From Tethya wilhelma (lineage: Eukaryota > Porifera > Demospongiae > Tethyida > Tethyidae): a stretch of DNA of 64,000 nucleotides. The stretch spans positions 1,809,780 to 1,873,779 of the forward strand of contig CAXIPT010000011.1 of assembly GCA_964030475.1 (NCBI GenBank), in the 5' to 3' direction. The position numbers and the translations under genes were made by a program. Position 1 is the first letter of the stretch. The number at the start of each line of letters is the position of its first letter. The notes beneath the pieces are model-generated. The model did no database searches. It had not been told where the DNA came from and saw only the letters and a program-made list of their open reading frames with translations. Shown here one piece after another: positions 42,055 through 53,428 of this stretch.

Positions 42055-44636
42055 GTCCAGTCCTCACAGTTTCTTAAAGAACACAGTGCATGTTCTCCCT
42101 AAGCCTGATGTACAGCAACTAATTTTTGATGATAATTTTGATGTTCTATCAGTAGTATGGCCATCAATTTCTCATTCAGCCAGATATAGTCTTACAGTTA
42201 CTGCTATGAAAGATGATGTTGAACTATATTCACCACAACTAAAGCAATACCAGAAAATATTATAGTAGCTACAATCAGCATGGCTACCAACGATTCAGAT
42301 TGGGTCTCTACTTTGGATGAACTTACATCATTGACCGGTAAAGTCATTGCTGTTGGAGCCAACTACTACATCTCAAGTGCTCGTGGTCTATTGCCTACTA
42401 TTACAAGATTTGATCCTCCCCAAAATTTGCAGTACGGTTATGACTCCAGGAATGATCTTGTCACACTAACAGTGAATGCTGTTACGGAAGTTTCTCAATA
42501 CACTCTTGGATTAACAAGTGCAACAAATCCTGATTTAAGTCTTTCACAAACTGTAATTCAAAATGGGAATCAAGCACTGGTTTCTCTATCTGGATCTGAT
42601 GTGAGAAATGCCAATGACAAAGAGTGGGAGATATTCGGTGTGTCAGCTGGTGACTCCACCCACTTCCCAAGTGTAAAAGTAACTCTTGGCAGTACAGTGA
42701 AAGTCATTGATCCTCCTGTATTTAACACTTTCACAATCGATTCTTCAAACCAAACACTGTCTCTGGCTTGGTCATCCATTCAAGAAGCTTCAGAACATAA
42801 TATCAGTGTGGAATACCAACAAGGAGCTGGTGCAGAAACGAGCACCTTTGATATGACTTCTTCACCAAGTCAGTTATCTCTTCAAATTAATATGAATGAG
42901 CATGTCCAAAATTGGGATACTATCTTCAAAACAACTACTAGCATTGTGGCCAAAATCAAAGCTGTTGGTTCTGGCTATTTTATCACGAGCATTGAACAGA
43001 GTTCTCCAAGTTTAACGCGTTTAAGTTCTCCGCAAAATCTTTCTATCACATCAGACTCAACTAACATTACAATAACATGGTCTTCAGTGTCTGGAGCAAC
43101 TGCATATAATATTGTTTACACTTTTAATGGAGTTGAGTCTCAAAAGAAAGTCACTAAAAATACGCTCGTTTTAGCAATTCAAGATTTAACACAGGGTTCA
43201 GTGCTTGCCATTCAAGTGAAAGTTTCAGCTATTTCTGATGGTACTTCACTACCCAGTGACACTGTATCTGGTGAACATGAAATTACTGACAACCGTAGTG
43301 CAATATTTCAAAGCCAGCAGTTTGGAGGAAATGGAGGTCAAGTATTTAGTGATCCGATTCATGAGCATACACCTAAAATTATTAAGATTAAAGCCATCAC
43401 AATTCGTCATCAAAAAGCAATCGAATCGATTCAAGTGTCTTATCTCCTGGCTGATGGATCTACTTATGTTGCACCTGAGCATGGAGGAAACACTGGAACT
43501 GAAACTAATTTTGAATTTGATTTAGGAGAAGAAACTATAAAGGTCTATGGACAAACCAGTAATTCGATCATAAACCAGCTGACATTTGTCACCAAGTTGG
43601 CCAATGGTATTGAGAGGAAGTATGGCCCATTTGGACAGTCACAAGCACACCCACTCCACTTTGAAGTTGCTGGTAAAGTATTGGGGATATTTGGACGTGC
43701 TGGTACTGTTCTAGATGCTATTGGCTTTTACATGATCTCCCTTCCTATTGATACAAAAAGCAGCCCAGTATATGGAGGAGGTGGCGGAGAAGTCTTCAAT
43801 GATCCAAATTCAACCCAATCTCACATAGTAGGCATAAGAGCCATCCGAATTCGTCATGGAAACAAGGTTGATTCTATCCAAGCCACTTATATTCTAGAGG
43901 ATGGTTCCACATGGGTGGCTCCAAAGCATGGAGGATCAGGAGGCAATGAGAGTTACATTAAGTTTTCTGCCGGTGAGTATATTACTACAGTGGATGGCAA
44001 AACAAATTCAATGCTTACTGACCAATTCACATTCACTACTGAGAAAGCAGATGGTACAACCCAAACATATGGTCCATACGGAAGAACCCATTCTCAGTTG
44101 ACGGTCGTGTGATTAGTTTCCATGGACGAAGTGGAAATCTCTTGGATGCTATTGGATTTAATTATGTTGAGCTCCCAATAAAAGAAATATCAACCTCTCA
44201 ACGCTTTGGAGGAAATGGGGGTGAGGCATTCAGTGATGAGATTCCTACGCACAAACCGGAGATAATTGGAATTAAAGCAATCAAAATCAGGCATGGAAAT
44301 CAAGTTAATTCAATTCAGGCTACCTACCGACAGGCAGATGGAAGCACTTGGGTTGCACCAAAGCACGGTGGGTATAGGGGACAAGAATCATTCATTGAGT
44401 TTGCAGACAATGAGAATGTGACGCGCATTGAAGGGAAGACAAACAATGTTCTTGTGGATCAGATAACTTTTGTAACACGTAAAGGTGATGGGTCGACAGG
44501 AAGGTATGGACCCTTTGGTATAACTGGACAGACTCCTTTTGCTGTGGATGGAAAGATTCTTGGGTTTCAGGAACCGAACTGGATTCCATTGGAATCTATT
44601 ACATTCCTTGAAAGTTTTTTTGATGAACAGAAATGA
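42055..44636 (+). pseudogene. FN3-like/triple jacalin-like lectin protein, 5'-truncated, two frameshifts
   Basis: The first part (42085-43290) holds three to four repeats of about 100 residues with an FN3-like pattern ('LSITSDSTNITITWSSVSGA', 'AYNIVYTFNG'). Three jacalin-like (beta-prism) domains follow at about 43310-43745, 43762-44175 and 44200-44620. Each starts with a Gly-rich strand (FGGNGGQVFSD, YGGGGGEVFND, FGGNGGEAFSD), has I(R/K)HGNxVxSIQA(T)Y and DGSTWVAPKHGG, and the first two end G(R)xGxxLDAIGF. In the family this fold binds carbohydrates. Frames change near 42240 ('YSPQLK' then 'AIPENIIVATIS') and near 44090, in the second jacalin domain before 'VDGRVISFHGRSG'. The 5' end is lost at n 42054. 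The longest piece (42280-44112, 610 codons) is clean. It could be a pseudogene or a real gene with sequencing errors; no introns were seen. Confidence 0.75.
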
Positions 44637-45418
44637 ACAAACAAGTAACTATAGTCACTTTATTGTAGTGCAGTACTTTCATGTAACTATACCTAGTTTA
44701 GACATCTAAATTAGACTACAGTAACTATAGAACATCATTAAATTATAATGTATTGAATTAGGCAGGCAAGATTGTAAGCCATATACTTGCATACTAAAGT
44801 TTATAGTTACACTATATATGTTTAGTCATTAGTTGTTAGTTTATTCTGCTGTCATATCGATCTCTATAGGTCTAGGACACATTATAACAAGAATATTTTT
44901 CTTTATTTGTGCTGAAACAATTTAGAATTATTAGTTTGCTGCTGATCGAAGAATTATTACATTCACTATAATTATGAGGGCAGGAGTCATGTTGCATGTG
45001 GCAATTTGATTCAATGGGTGATACCAAACTACTAGCTGTATAGCGGATAATTTTCAAGAGGTTTAATTTTCACAGATTGGGGGTTCAGAATGATTTCGCA
45101 ATTTTAATTTTCGTAGACAGTCACACACAACAGACACGTTTAAACGGAAAGAAAAAATTCCAGCATTTTAATTTTTGTGGAACCACACGATCCACCGAAA
45201 CAGCAAAAATTAATACCCATGAAAATTTTCTACTATATGGTATACATGTAGCACACAACTATAACCGATTAATAGTATCACAGCTAGGTATCCCAGTATT
45301 ATTAATTATGGCAACCAACATCTCAAAAGCTGGCAGTGTATATGTATTGTGTACACAGTGCATGCAGCAACTACACAAAGTCTTTCAAAATGGGCAAACT
45401 TCAACCACTAATAGCATT
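44637..45418. other. 3' flank of the lectin gene, no gene
   Basis: AT-rich DNA. A long ORF at 45077-45580 runs into the following transposon and is not credible as a gene. Confidence 0.45.
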
Positions 45419-46746
45419 ATAGTAAAAAATTTAAACAAAATTAGTAGTGTAGGAACGGGCAGTGCAGTAAAATGTATTGGAACAAGGAATGTCTCAATTT
45501 CGGCACATGACTACTTCATTATTATTCTTGATCCCTCATATGGATCTAAATGCAATGATATGTACGATAGTATACCATAGCTAATTATTACATTGGTTCA
45601 AATTCCTAAACTGGACTGCCAGGCAAGAGTTGATTATAAAAAATGAAGTAGTCATGTGCCGAAATTGAGACATTCCTTGTTCCAATCTGCCCATTCCTAC
45701 ACTACTAATTTTTTTTGAAATTTTTACTACTTGTTCATTCACTTTTTTCAACACTACAGTGTGGAGACTAGAGTGGTTAGTCCCGACAAAAAGCTTGAGT
45801 AGCAGCTATAATACATTATGCTGAGGAGGCTAATGCGCATGCGCATGTGCATAATAATGCCACATGGATAGATGACCTTTGAACTCTACCAACAAGATGG
45901 CTGCATTGTGTAGTACATGACTGTATACACTAAGTTTCAAAGCTTTCTAGTTTTTGTTTAGGCCTATTTATGATGAAAACAAGTATCAAGGAATGTAGTA
46001 TCCATGAAAAGTAATTACTTTGTGCTATCAAAGTTGGCTCAACACATTCTGGTTCTCTGGAAATCCTTTTCAAGTAAGTCAGTTAGAAAGTACGTACGTA
46101 AGTAAGTTAGAAGAACAAAAATGGCACTATTGTGGCTTCCCACTGGCGCTCTCTATGAATGCTGAGAAAATTTTTTGTGAGTTTCAGTAGGCCTTACATG
46201 CAGTTGGTAATCTGTCATTGAGAGCCTCTGAGCAGCTTTGAAGGTTTAATTTTGTTTGACTAGATTTTTATAGTGACCAATATTTTGTATTGTGTCTATA
46301 TATATATATACCGTAGAGTCGGGTTATTAAGCGCATGCATGCGCTTATTTGGATATTAGTGAAAAAGTATGCGCTAAATAACGAGGTGTGCCTAATAACA
46401 AGGGCTAACGTATGACCACGCCTCCAAATAAATGACGTCATCAAGCAGAAATCGATTGCGCTAGCGGTGCTAGAGCTCTAAAAGCGGCGAGAAGCTGCCT
46501 TTTCTAAGTGAAATGGAAGGCCAAGTATAGTGAAAGAAAATAAGCGTTGTTCATGCATGGCTGTCAGGCTTAGAAAACTACGTGAACATCCAGTTTATAA
46601 ACTTTGCGCTTGTTATCAAAGGTAAGTGTAAGAAGACAGTATGTGCCTAATAGCGAATGTGCGCCTAATAACGAAGTGCGCCTAATAACCCGACTCTATG
46701 GGACTGTCGGCCCATTCCCACTGTATGTACTACCGTACGTATGATA
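45419..46746 (-). mobile_element. Composite element copy, reverse orientation, with nested MITE
   Basis: The inner MITE (45419-45733) is followed by the arm ('ttcaacactacagtgtggag', 'aaaaagcttgagtagcagct', 'gcgcatgcgcat', 'tcaaagttggctcaacacat') and the tip ending 'taccgtacgtatgata' at 46746. The tip is interrupted by a separate element (46311-46696) between 'gtgtcta' and 'tgggactgtcgg'. Confidence 0.8.
46311..46696. mobile_element. MITE with TA target duplication ('TAGAGTCGGGTTATTA' ends)
   Basis: The ends 'tagagtcgggttattaagcg' and 'cgcctaataacccgactcta' are mirrored, and TA flanks both sides (46309-46310, 46697-46698). The right subterminal region repeats 'gtgcgcctaataacgaa' two to three times. 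It sits inside the tip of the older composite element, which gives their relative age. Confidence 0.7.
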
Positions 46747-47308
46747 CTTCACACACTTGTGACAAACTCATGACCTGAGTTTGAAAATAAACCATTTACT
46801 GGTCTGCAATGCCATGTATGAGAGTTTCTCACGTGAGAAACCTAGATCACACAAGAACACTAAACATATTTGCCAAAAATGACCCAGAATTTTACACTCT
46901 TCATCAAACCAGGGAGCCTGTTTACAGAAAGCTTCGGACAATTAAGTGGTGTAGATGCCAACTCTCATAAGTTACTGTATACATCCATTGCCAAAGTTTA
47001 TGGTAATTTAATAATTATATCCCTAATGCAGTTCACTGTTTGAAATCTTACATGCCAATGGTTTAGTAGGACTTCCTCCCAGTGGACCAGTATATTTTAG
47101 TCTCTCTTATCTCTGTCAGTGAGTTATATATATACATCTACTGCTCCTGCATGTGCACGTGCATGTAGTACATTCAAGAGCCATAAGATCGATCACTCCA
47201 GAATATGCACATCATGTTGAAGATCATCACCGTGACTCGCAGAACATCCTGCAGATCATTACAATACAATAAGTTACAGTATACTTGAATTGACAGTATA
47301 TATATATA
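46747..47308. other. Intergenic, no feature seen
   Basis: No ORF of coding character and no recognised repeat. Confidence 0.4.
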
Positions 47309-47730
47309 CAAGTAGTAAAAAATTCAAAAAAATAAGCAGTGTAGGAATGGGCAGTGCTGTAAAAAGTATTGGAACAAGGAATGGTCTCAATTTCGGCACA
47401 TGACTACTTCATTTTCATTTTGATCCCTCATATATATCTATTATTGTTGTAAATTGTTCAAAGAATGAGCTGTACTTTCATGAATAGCTTAATTACATTT
47501 TAATGGTTCAAATTCCTGCCAATCTTATATCACTCAGCTAAAAAGTAGAATAAAGTACAGCAGGCAGGATTAGATTACCGGCCAAGACTTAGTTACAAAA
47601 AATGAAGTAGACATGTGCCGAAATTGAGACCATAGTCATGTGCCGAAATTGAGACCATTCCTTGTTTCAATACTTTTTACAGCACTGCCCATTCCTACAC
47701 TGCTTATTTTTTTGAAATTTTTACTACTTG
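47309..47730. mobile_element. Stand-alone inner MITE (family S)
   Basis: Both ends are intact ('caagtagtaaaaaattcaaa' at 47309, mirrored to 'tttttactacttg' at 47730) with no arm attached, which shows the inner MITE can occur by itself. The right end contains a 29-bp direct duplication ('catgtgccgaaattgagacc' repeated, 47611-47656). The flanks are TATA-rich, so the target duplication cannot be read. Confidence 0.8.
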
Positions 47731-47742
47731 TATATGTAGCTA

Positions 47743-48175
47743 TCGGTCCACATCAAGGTGGAAATGTTAGGATCGGATACCACAATTCAACATAAAGAGG
47801 TAATACACTCAATCCAGTGAGTTTACCTTGTTATTTAGGCTTATGTGAGCTTATAAAACATGTGCATTAGACACTATTCACCATTGATTCCTAGTCACAG
47901 AAATGTATGTAGCCATCGGTCCACATAAAAATGGAAATGTTAGGATCGGACACCACAAATCAACACTTAGAGACTGTATACCAAATTCAGTGAGTTTACC
48001 TGGTTATTTAGGCATTCGTAAGCTTGTGATACATGTTCATTAGATACTTTTTACCTTTTATTACCTTCTAACATTTCCACCTTAATGTGGACCGATGGCT
48101 ACATATATGCGTGACTATAGGAATCAATAGTGAAGAGTATCCCATGCACATGTTTCATAAGCTTACAAATTTCTA
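47743..48175. repeat. Two direct copies and one inverted copy of a ~150-bp unit
   Basis: Copies 1 (about 47740-47890) and 2 (about 47908-48060) share 'atcggtccacat', 'tggaaatgttaggatcgga', 'cagtgagtttacc' and 'ggttatttaggc'. Copy 3 (about 48065-48175) is inverted ('ctaacatttccaccttaatg', 'tggaccgatggctacat', then 'catgtttcataagctt'). Copies 2 and 3 can fold into a hairpin. No ORF was found. Confidence 0.6.
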
Positions 48176-49026
48176 AATGAAGGCACCACGGTGCATAAGC
48201 CTCGGCACACTCAACTTAATTATAATATTGTTAATGCACTGATATACATATGTATAAATGTATAATAGTTATGAATGTATCAAGAAAACTAACCCAGTTT
48301 AAGTAGCCACATAACTCAAGCAGCACTAGCACATGAAAACTGGTTAGAAAAAATCTTGCTGAGATCTACTGACTGATCATGAGCTGATTCAAGTTCAGGT
48401 CTTTCAAATTGCTCTTACCACTGAGCTACTAGAACTCACTAGCATTGGGGCAGAGACTGGCATGTACTGGAATCCTCAGTAGCCTGATAGATAGATACAG
48501 CATACAACTGTCGGAAATGCAGCCAAAGCCTGGCCACACTGAAAAATCTATACAAGCCAATACCTCTATGCTATATAATGTGTCCTGATTGCGGGTTGGC
48601 CAGATGAGACACTGACCTTGCAAAGAAAGCAAGCCAACTCTTGTCTGTCTTGCAAGCAGCACTAACGGTAACCAGCAACAGCAGCATTTAGAGCACCATG
48701 AGCATCATTGAAATCAACACGAATTCTAAATAACGCACACTAGATTAGTAGGCGTGGCCTCGAAGCTAAGCGCTAAAAAGAAGCACAAAAGCCTCAAATC
48801 TCAGCAACTACAGTGTTTTGGACAGCAAAAAATGTAATTCTACAAGATCATTCAGATTTATGAACGTACGTACCATCAATTTTGTTGCTAGAGCTGCCTT
48901 TCTTGAGATTTCGATTGAACAGACAGACAGACAAAACGACTACCGTAATCCTCTGCACGTGCAAAGCACGTGCCGAGGCTTAATAAACAGTTAAACATAC
49001 TGGATTTGGTGTATCATCTCTCTGTG

Positions 49027-49027
<1 letters not shown>
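48176..49027. other. Intergenic with a SINE-like segment
   Basis: Apart from the tRNA-like segment near 48381-48440 there is only unremarkable sequence. The 78-codon minus-strand ORF at 48429-48662 has no supporting context. Confidence 0.4.
48381..48440 (-). mobile_element. tRNA-like SINE head
   Basis: On the minus strand 'tagctcagtggtaagagc' (A-box at 48428-48417) is followed, about 30 nt on, by a decayed B-box 'ctgaacttgaatcag'. This is a good match to a tRNA promoter arrangement but not a foldable tRNA. The likely SINE body runs toward lower coordinates and its end is not defined. Confidence 0.45.
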
Positions 49028-49062
<35 letters not shown>

Positions 49063-49141
49063 ATTTGTGTGCGTGTGCATGTGCGTGTGCATGTGCGTGT
49101 CTGTATGTGTGTGCATGCGTGTGCATGTGCGTGTGCGTGTT
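49028..49141. repeat. (GT)n / (GTGCAT)n microsatellite
   Basis: A pure GT run to about 49059, then imperfect 'gtgcatgtgc' repeats. Confidence 0.9.
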
Positions 49142-49494
49142 TATGGTGTGCAACTTCTGAATCAATTAAGGAATTATAGATCTTGCATGGGTTAATACAT
49201 TGTAGCTTAAACTTTCACAAATTAAGATATGCCAATTCTAATACAGCATCATTTTTCAGGTACATTAAATTTTAGTTAACTATTCATAAAGGTCTTACAA
49301 AAAGTACCCCCCAAAAACTAAATTAAATTAACAATAATTGTAAAATTTAATATACTAGTCTAGTGGTAGAATAGAAAGTGTGTTTGGCAGGGATTAAGGG
49401 AGGGGAGAGAGATAGACAGAGGAAGATGGCACCTCAGTCATGGTCCTCGTCTACCACTGTACGATGTAGTACTATATATTCACAGATTACTTAC
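49142..49494. other. 3' flank or intron of the Ig/FN3 locus
   Basis: No coding feature was seen. A strong donor GTAAGT (minus strand) at 49494 implies that the Ig/FN3 locus once continued leftward, but no further exon was found here. Confidence 0.4.
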
Positions 49495-51366
49495 TAAGAT
49501 TATTGATTAGAATCGCTTGTTCATCTCCAGGAACACTATCTTCAAATACCAGTGTATCCATTTCAGTCACCACTGCCACTGAATAGACTAATATTTCTCC
49601 AGTGTATACTTTAGGTTCATCCCAAGTCACTTGGAGTAGAGAAGGAGCAACTCAGGTAAAGCCAAGGTTGGTCACAATTCCAGGTACTGCAGAATATAAA
49701 ATAAGCAATATATAATATGATTAATATCCTGCAGCTGTAGAGTATAATATACCATCGTCTTGTGTTGTAACAGACTGAACTGCTGATGGTCCATCTCCAC
49801 CAGCTGTTGAAGCATAAACACTACAGTTGTATTCAGTGGCCGGGTTGAACCCATTGATGGAATAGCTCCCGGAAATGGGGAATGTGGCTCAGTGGAAGGT
49901 TTGCCACCTCTGGTAGACATGAAAGTGTGTATACCGCAATGTTTCCATTTCGTTGATCTACGGACACTTCTTGCCATGAAAATAGCAAGGTATATGGACT
50001 TATTGACACTATAGAAAACTGAACAGGAGGACCACTAGGACCTGAAATGAATGTATGAATGGTAATATTTTAAATTGTGAATAAAAGTAACTGAGGTACA
50101 TGGCCAATATACCTGTTTCTAAAGTGGTAAGCATGAAAATGTTGCTTATACTGTTCCCAAAAGAGTTGGTGCTGCGAACTTGATAGAAGTAGACAGTATT
50201 AGCTGTTAGCCCAAACAGAGTGACAGCAGAGGTAACATTAGCTGCAGAGATATCGGTGATGGAGGTAACCGTTGAGCTCTCTAGACCCAGTGAGTCCATG
50301 GTTGTCCCATAGTACACTGTGTACTGTTCTGGAGTGTAAGCCAGCTGGGTGACCACCTACATCACTGAGCTGTGGTAGAAGTAACATTGATAGCCTGTAC
50401 TTGGGAAGGTTCGAAAGGACTTCGCGGACCTAACAAAAAGAAACAAAGTTAACAATACATGTACGAATATTATCTAGTCAGTGCTTATACTTTTGATGAT
50501 GACTTCTCCTAGTGCACTTGCTGCAATGTCCAATCCAGGCAACATCATTGTAGCAGTGCAGTTGTAAGAGTAGTTTCCAGCTGGATTACCATTCACAGTT
50601 AATTCACTGTAACTTTGAGCAAATGAAGTGTTGCGATTTGAGATCAAGACAGAGAGAGCTGAATTGAACAGTTAAGAATAAGTTCACTACCAGCATAGAG
50701 AGGGTCAGGTAGCAGAGAGAGAGATGTCAGAGGAGGTGGAACTGCATGCAGGTACAATAAAAAAGAATAGTTACATATTGATAAAAGAGCAGCACAAATT
50801 AAGTGAGGTCATAGGTCATCTTAGGTTGAAACTTTCACTTGGTTTAAAATGCTCCCATAGTATAGAGCAATGACAACTTCACAGAATTTATATGTAGAAA
50901 ACCTACCTGGTTTAAAATCTCCCCATATTAATATTACTTCAATAAGCAATATACTGGTGTTTTTACATCATTTGCAGTAGTGTAAAATCATGCCTAGAGT
51001 ATATCAAGGTTCAGGTCATGTAAAATTGTCCCTAGAGTAACTTTAGGTTGAAGTCACTTAAAATTGTCCCTAGAGTGACTCTAGGTTTAATATCCTATCA
51101 TTTACACTAATATCTGTAGGACCCCAAAGATTGCAACTTGCGTATCATCAAATGTCGTCCGCATACTCTGCTAGTTGCATATCTCTCAGTGAGAACTTGC
51201 TCGCGTACTGGGCCGGGACTACAGGCTGTCTCCGCATACGTCTCATTCATTGCTAGTCCATCCTTAGCCCAATACACCTCAGTTGGAGGTGACCCAGAAG
51301 ACACACAAACCAGAGAGAAAGAACTGCCAGTATAGAAAATTCTCTCAGAGATACAATTGTAATTGG
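49495..51366 (-). pseudogene. Ig-Ig-FN3-FN3-FN3 receptor/adhesion-type gene, pseudogene with retained splice sites
   Basis: Exons read from high to low. An Ig exon at about 51366-51107 ('GSSFSLVCVSSGSPPTEVYW', AKDG) is truncated at 'LGSYRY'-stop. A second Ig exon at 50741-50491 ('AGSELILNCSIQLS', later 'NPAGNYSYNCTA') lacks its middle and changes frame at about 50650. FN3 exon 50429-50113 ('YTPEQYTVYYGTT', 'LFGLTANTVYFYQVRSTNS') has lost one base and has TAG for the conserved Trp near 50360. FN3 exon 50041-49753 ('NPATEYNCSVYASTAGGDGP') has a 1-nt frameshift near 49870. FN3 exon 49686-49495 ('LLQVTWDEPKVYTGEILVYS') has an in-frame TGA after 'NLGFT'. Four exons keep acceptor AG and donor GT. 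Domain order suggests the extracellular part of a sponge adhesion or receptor-kinase type protein; the membrane and cytoplasmic parts are not in the window. Confidence 0.75.
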
Positions 51367-53428
51367 AGCTGTTGAAAGGGTGCAGTGTGTTCGTATATAT
51401 ATGGTGTGTAGCCTCGTTCCCAGGCCCGCAAAGAGAGGGTGTAATGGTCCTGCTAAGGATTGCTCACATTAGGGCACCGGAAATATAAATCCAATTAACG
51501 TACGAGTTCATGACGTTGACTATGACGTCTGTATGCAGGATCGCAATATTTTAAAGCACTGTGCTCGTGCCATAAGGACTCCATCCAGGACATGTTTAAG
51601 TGAGTCGATCTCAGTTGTTGTGATCGAAGGACAGCTCAAGGCTCTTCAAAGGACTGGCTTCCCTTTGTCTACCCTTGTTGCTATACAAGAGGAAGGACTC
51701 CAGCTGTTTGAGGCCTCAACTTATGTCATCAGTGAAACTTGACCAAGAAACTGGACTGCCAGTGGCATCTCTGTCTCTTTGTTCTGGCCCAGAATGACTG
51801 CAAATGTCGAAGTAGTGGCCAAGAAGGACAATAATACTGTAGGTATAAAAAAATCTAAGAGAAGAAGGCTCAGAAGACTCAAGAATAGCACTGAAGACTG
51901 TTGCTGTAAAGATCTCTTCAAGAAATTTCTGTTCAAGTTGGGAGTAACCTGCAGCAGCAGTCCATGTCACTACCCTCTCAGTCTGACAATGATCAAGTTT
52001 CTGTGGATCCCCACTGCTTGGTTGGTGAGCCAATGGACGGTTACAGACTGGTGATCTTCTAGCTATCCATCTGTACAGCTGTTGTGAGAATCGTGAGCCC
52101 CGAGGTGACAAGTCATACAGTCACAGTGGTTAAGTGTGAAGTTAAGTTGTAGTGCTGTTAAAGTTGGTGATGTAGCTACTGAGAGTAGTGACAAGCTCGA
52201 GGACATTGACAATTGTTTGTTATTGGGTATCGGAGTAAAGATGGAGTGCCTGGGTTTGAAGTCGAAACCAACACCGACATCTTTTGGTCCCCCTGTAGCA
52301 CATCACACTAGGAAGAAACTTTCATCTTACAGCCACCAATACCGTGCACCTCATGGCCATCAGCAACAACAGAGCACTGCTATCCCACAAGCATCAACTT
52401 TATAATTACTACCAAGCCTATATAATATGATCATGTTGGTGCTTTTATTTTGTTTCTTAATTGCCTACTGTTTTCAGATTCTCATGCTTTTTTTATATCC
52501 TATAGTCCAGGTAGCTAAAGTTATATTGCGGCATTTGAATTAGACAAAGTGTTAGATTACAACGTACAGATGCAATATGGGTCGAATCTGGTTAAAATAA
52601 CGAGTTCATGTAAAATATCAACTTAAACTGGGTTACAGGGTTACAGCTAGTTAGTGATCAATATTATAATGCTTTTAAATGCAACCTTGCTAGGGCACTT
52701 CAACGTGCTATATATTATACATGTGAAGAAAATTCTTTGTGAGACTAGTGTATAATCCAATATGGAATTGCTTTGATGTCGAAAAGGAAACTTGATCAGT
52801 AGGGCCAAGCTAGTAATCTATATATACAGTATATATTTTCATTGTAAATGCAACCGTACATGTAATGAAGTGGTCTTTAAATCACTGTAACATCAGAAGG
52901 TAAGGTACACTGATTTTTGCTGCTTATTAAATAATTAACAGTCCATCTAACAACAATCAATGGGAGGTGGCAACTCACTGGCAAACTTTTATTGGTACAA
53001 GCATGGTTGTGTAAGGGCAAGGCTTTGTGGCTCCATGGAGAGATGATGATAGCATGCCTGGTTCTGTGTTTCACTTTCATGCTATAAATGGAACTGCCCT
53101 AATTGGGTACATGAAAAGTTACTGTCCTTATTAATTAGGGCACTTCAACTATAATCTAAGGAAAATGATTGGTGACAGCTTTTGTGACTTTTGCAACAAT
53201 AAAAATAATAATATTATTATAATTATAATTATTGCTCACTATTTTCTGCCACATTTGCAGGACTGTCTAGTGCTATATCATAGATGCAAGCTTATAATAC
53301 TTTAAGACTTCTGAGATCGTATAATAGCATTATTCCTAGCTAGTTTACGCTTTTAACTGGCCATATCTAAATTGTTACTGTCTTCTTCATGCATTAAGCG
53401 ATGCGGAATGTAATTGAGAGAGTGCATA
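51367..53428. other. Intergenic with one possible exon and a transposon-end motif
   Basis: 'gtagcctcgttcccaggccc' at 51411 resembles the end of the Mutator-like element at 8091, but no partner end was found. 51500-52130 has overlapping ORFs on both strands without recognisable domains. 52410-53428 is AT-rich; a stretch ('aaggcaaggctttgtggctccatggagagatgatgatagcatgcctggttctgtg' type, split here for brevity) near 53020-53150 recurs in diverged form at 54520-54700. Confidence 0.4.
52136..52405 (+). CDS. Possible terminal exon, Gln/His-rich tail, not recognised
   Basis: The open frame ends KPTPTSFGPPVAHHTRKKLS, then SYSHQYRAPHGHQQQQSTAI and PQASTL-stop, in a less AT-rich stretch than its surroundings. 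No acceptor was assigned with confidence and no family is recognised. It could equally be a chance ORF. Confidence 0.25.
   Translation: MKLSCSAVKVGDVATESSDKLEDIDNCLLLGIGVKMECLGLKSKPTPTSFGPPVAHHTRKKLSSYSHQYRAPHGHQQQQSTAIPQASTL

Noticed and set aside
45077..45580. 167-codon plus-strand ORF
   Set aside because: It runs into the inner MITE at 45419 and encodes its repeat sequence ('SAHDYFIIIL'). No splice or domain support.
47743..48175. CRISPR-like array
   Set aside because: Only three copies, about 150 bp each, one inverted, diverged, in a eukaryotic context. This is a local repeat or MITE, not a CRISPR.
48970..49179. Val/Cys-repeat ORFs on both strands
   Set aside because: Translation of the (GT)n microsatellite.
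51716..52111. 131-codon minus-strand ORF (MSPRGSRFSQQLYRW)
   Set aside because: It overlaps ORFs on the other strand, has no recognisable domain or splice sites, and its codon pattern is unconvincing.
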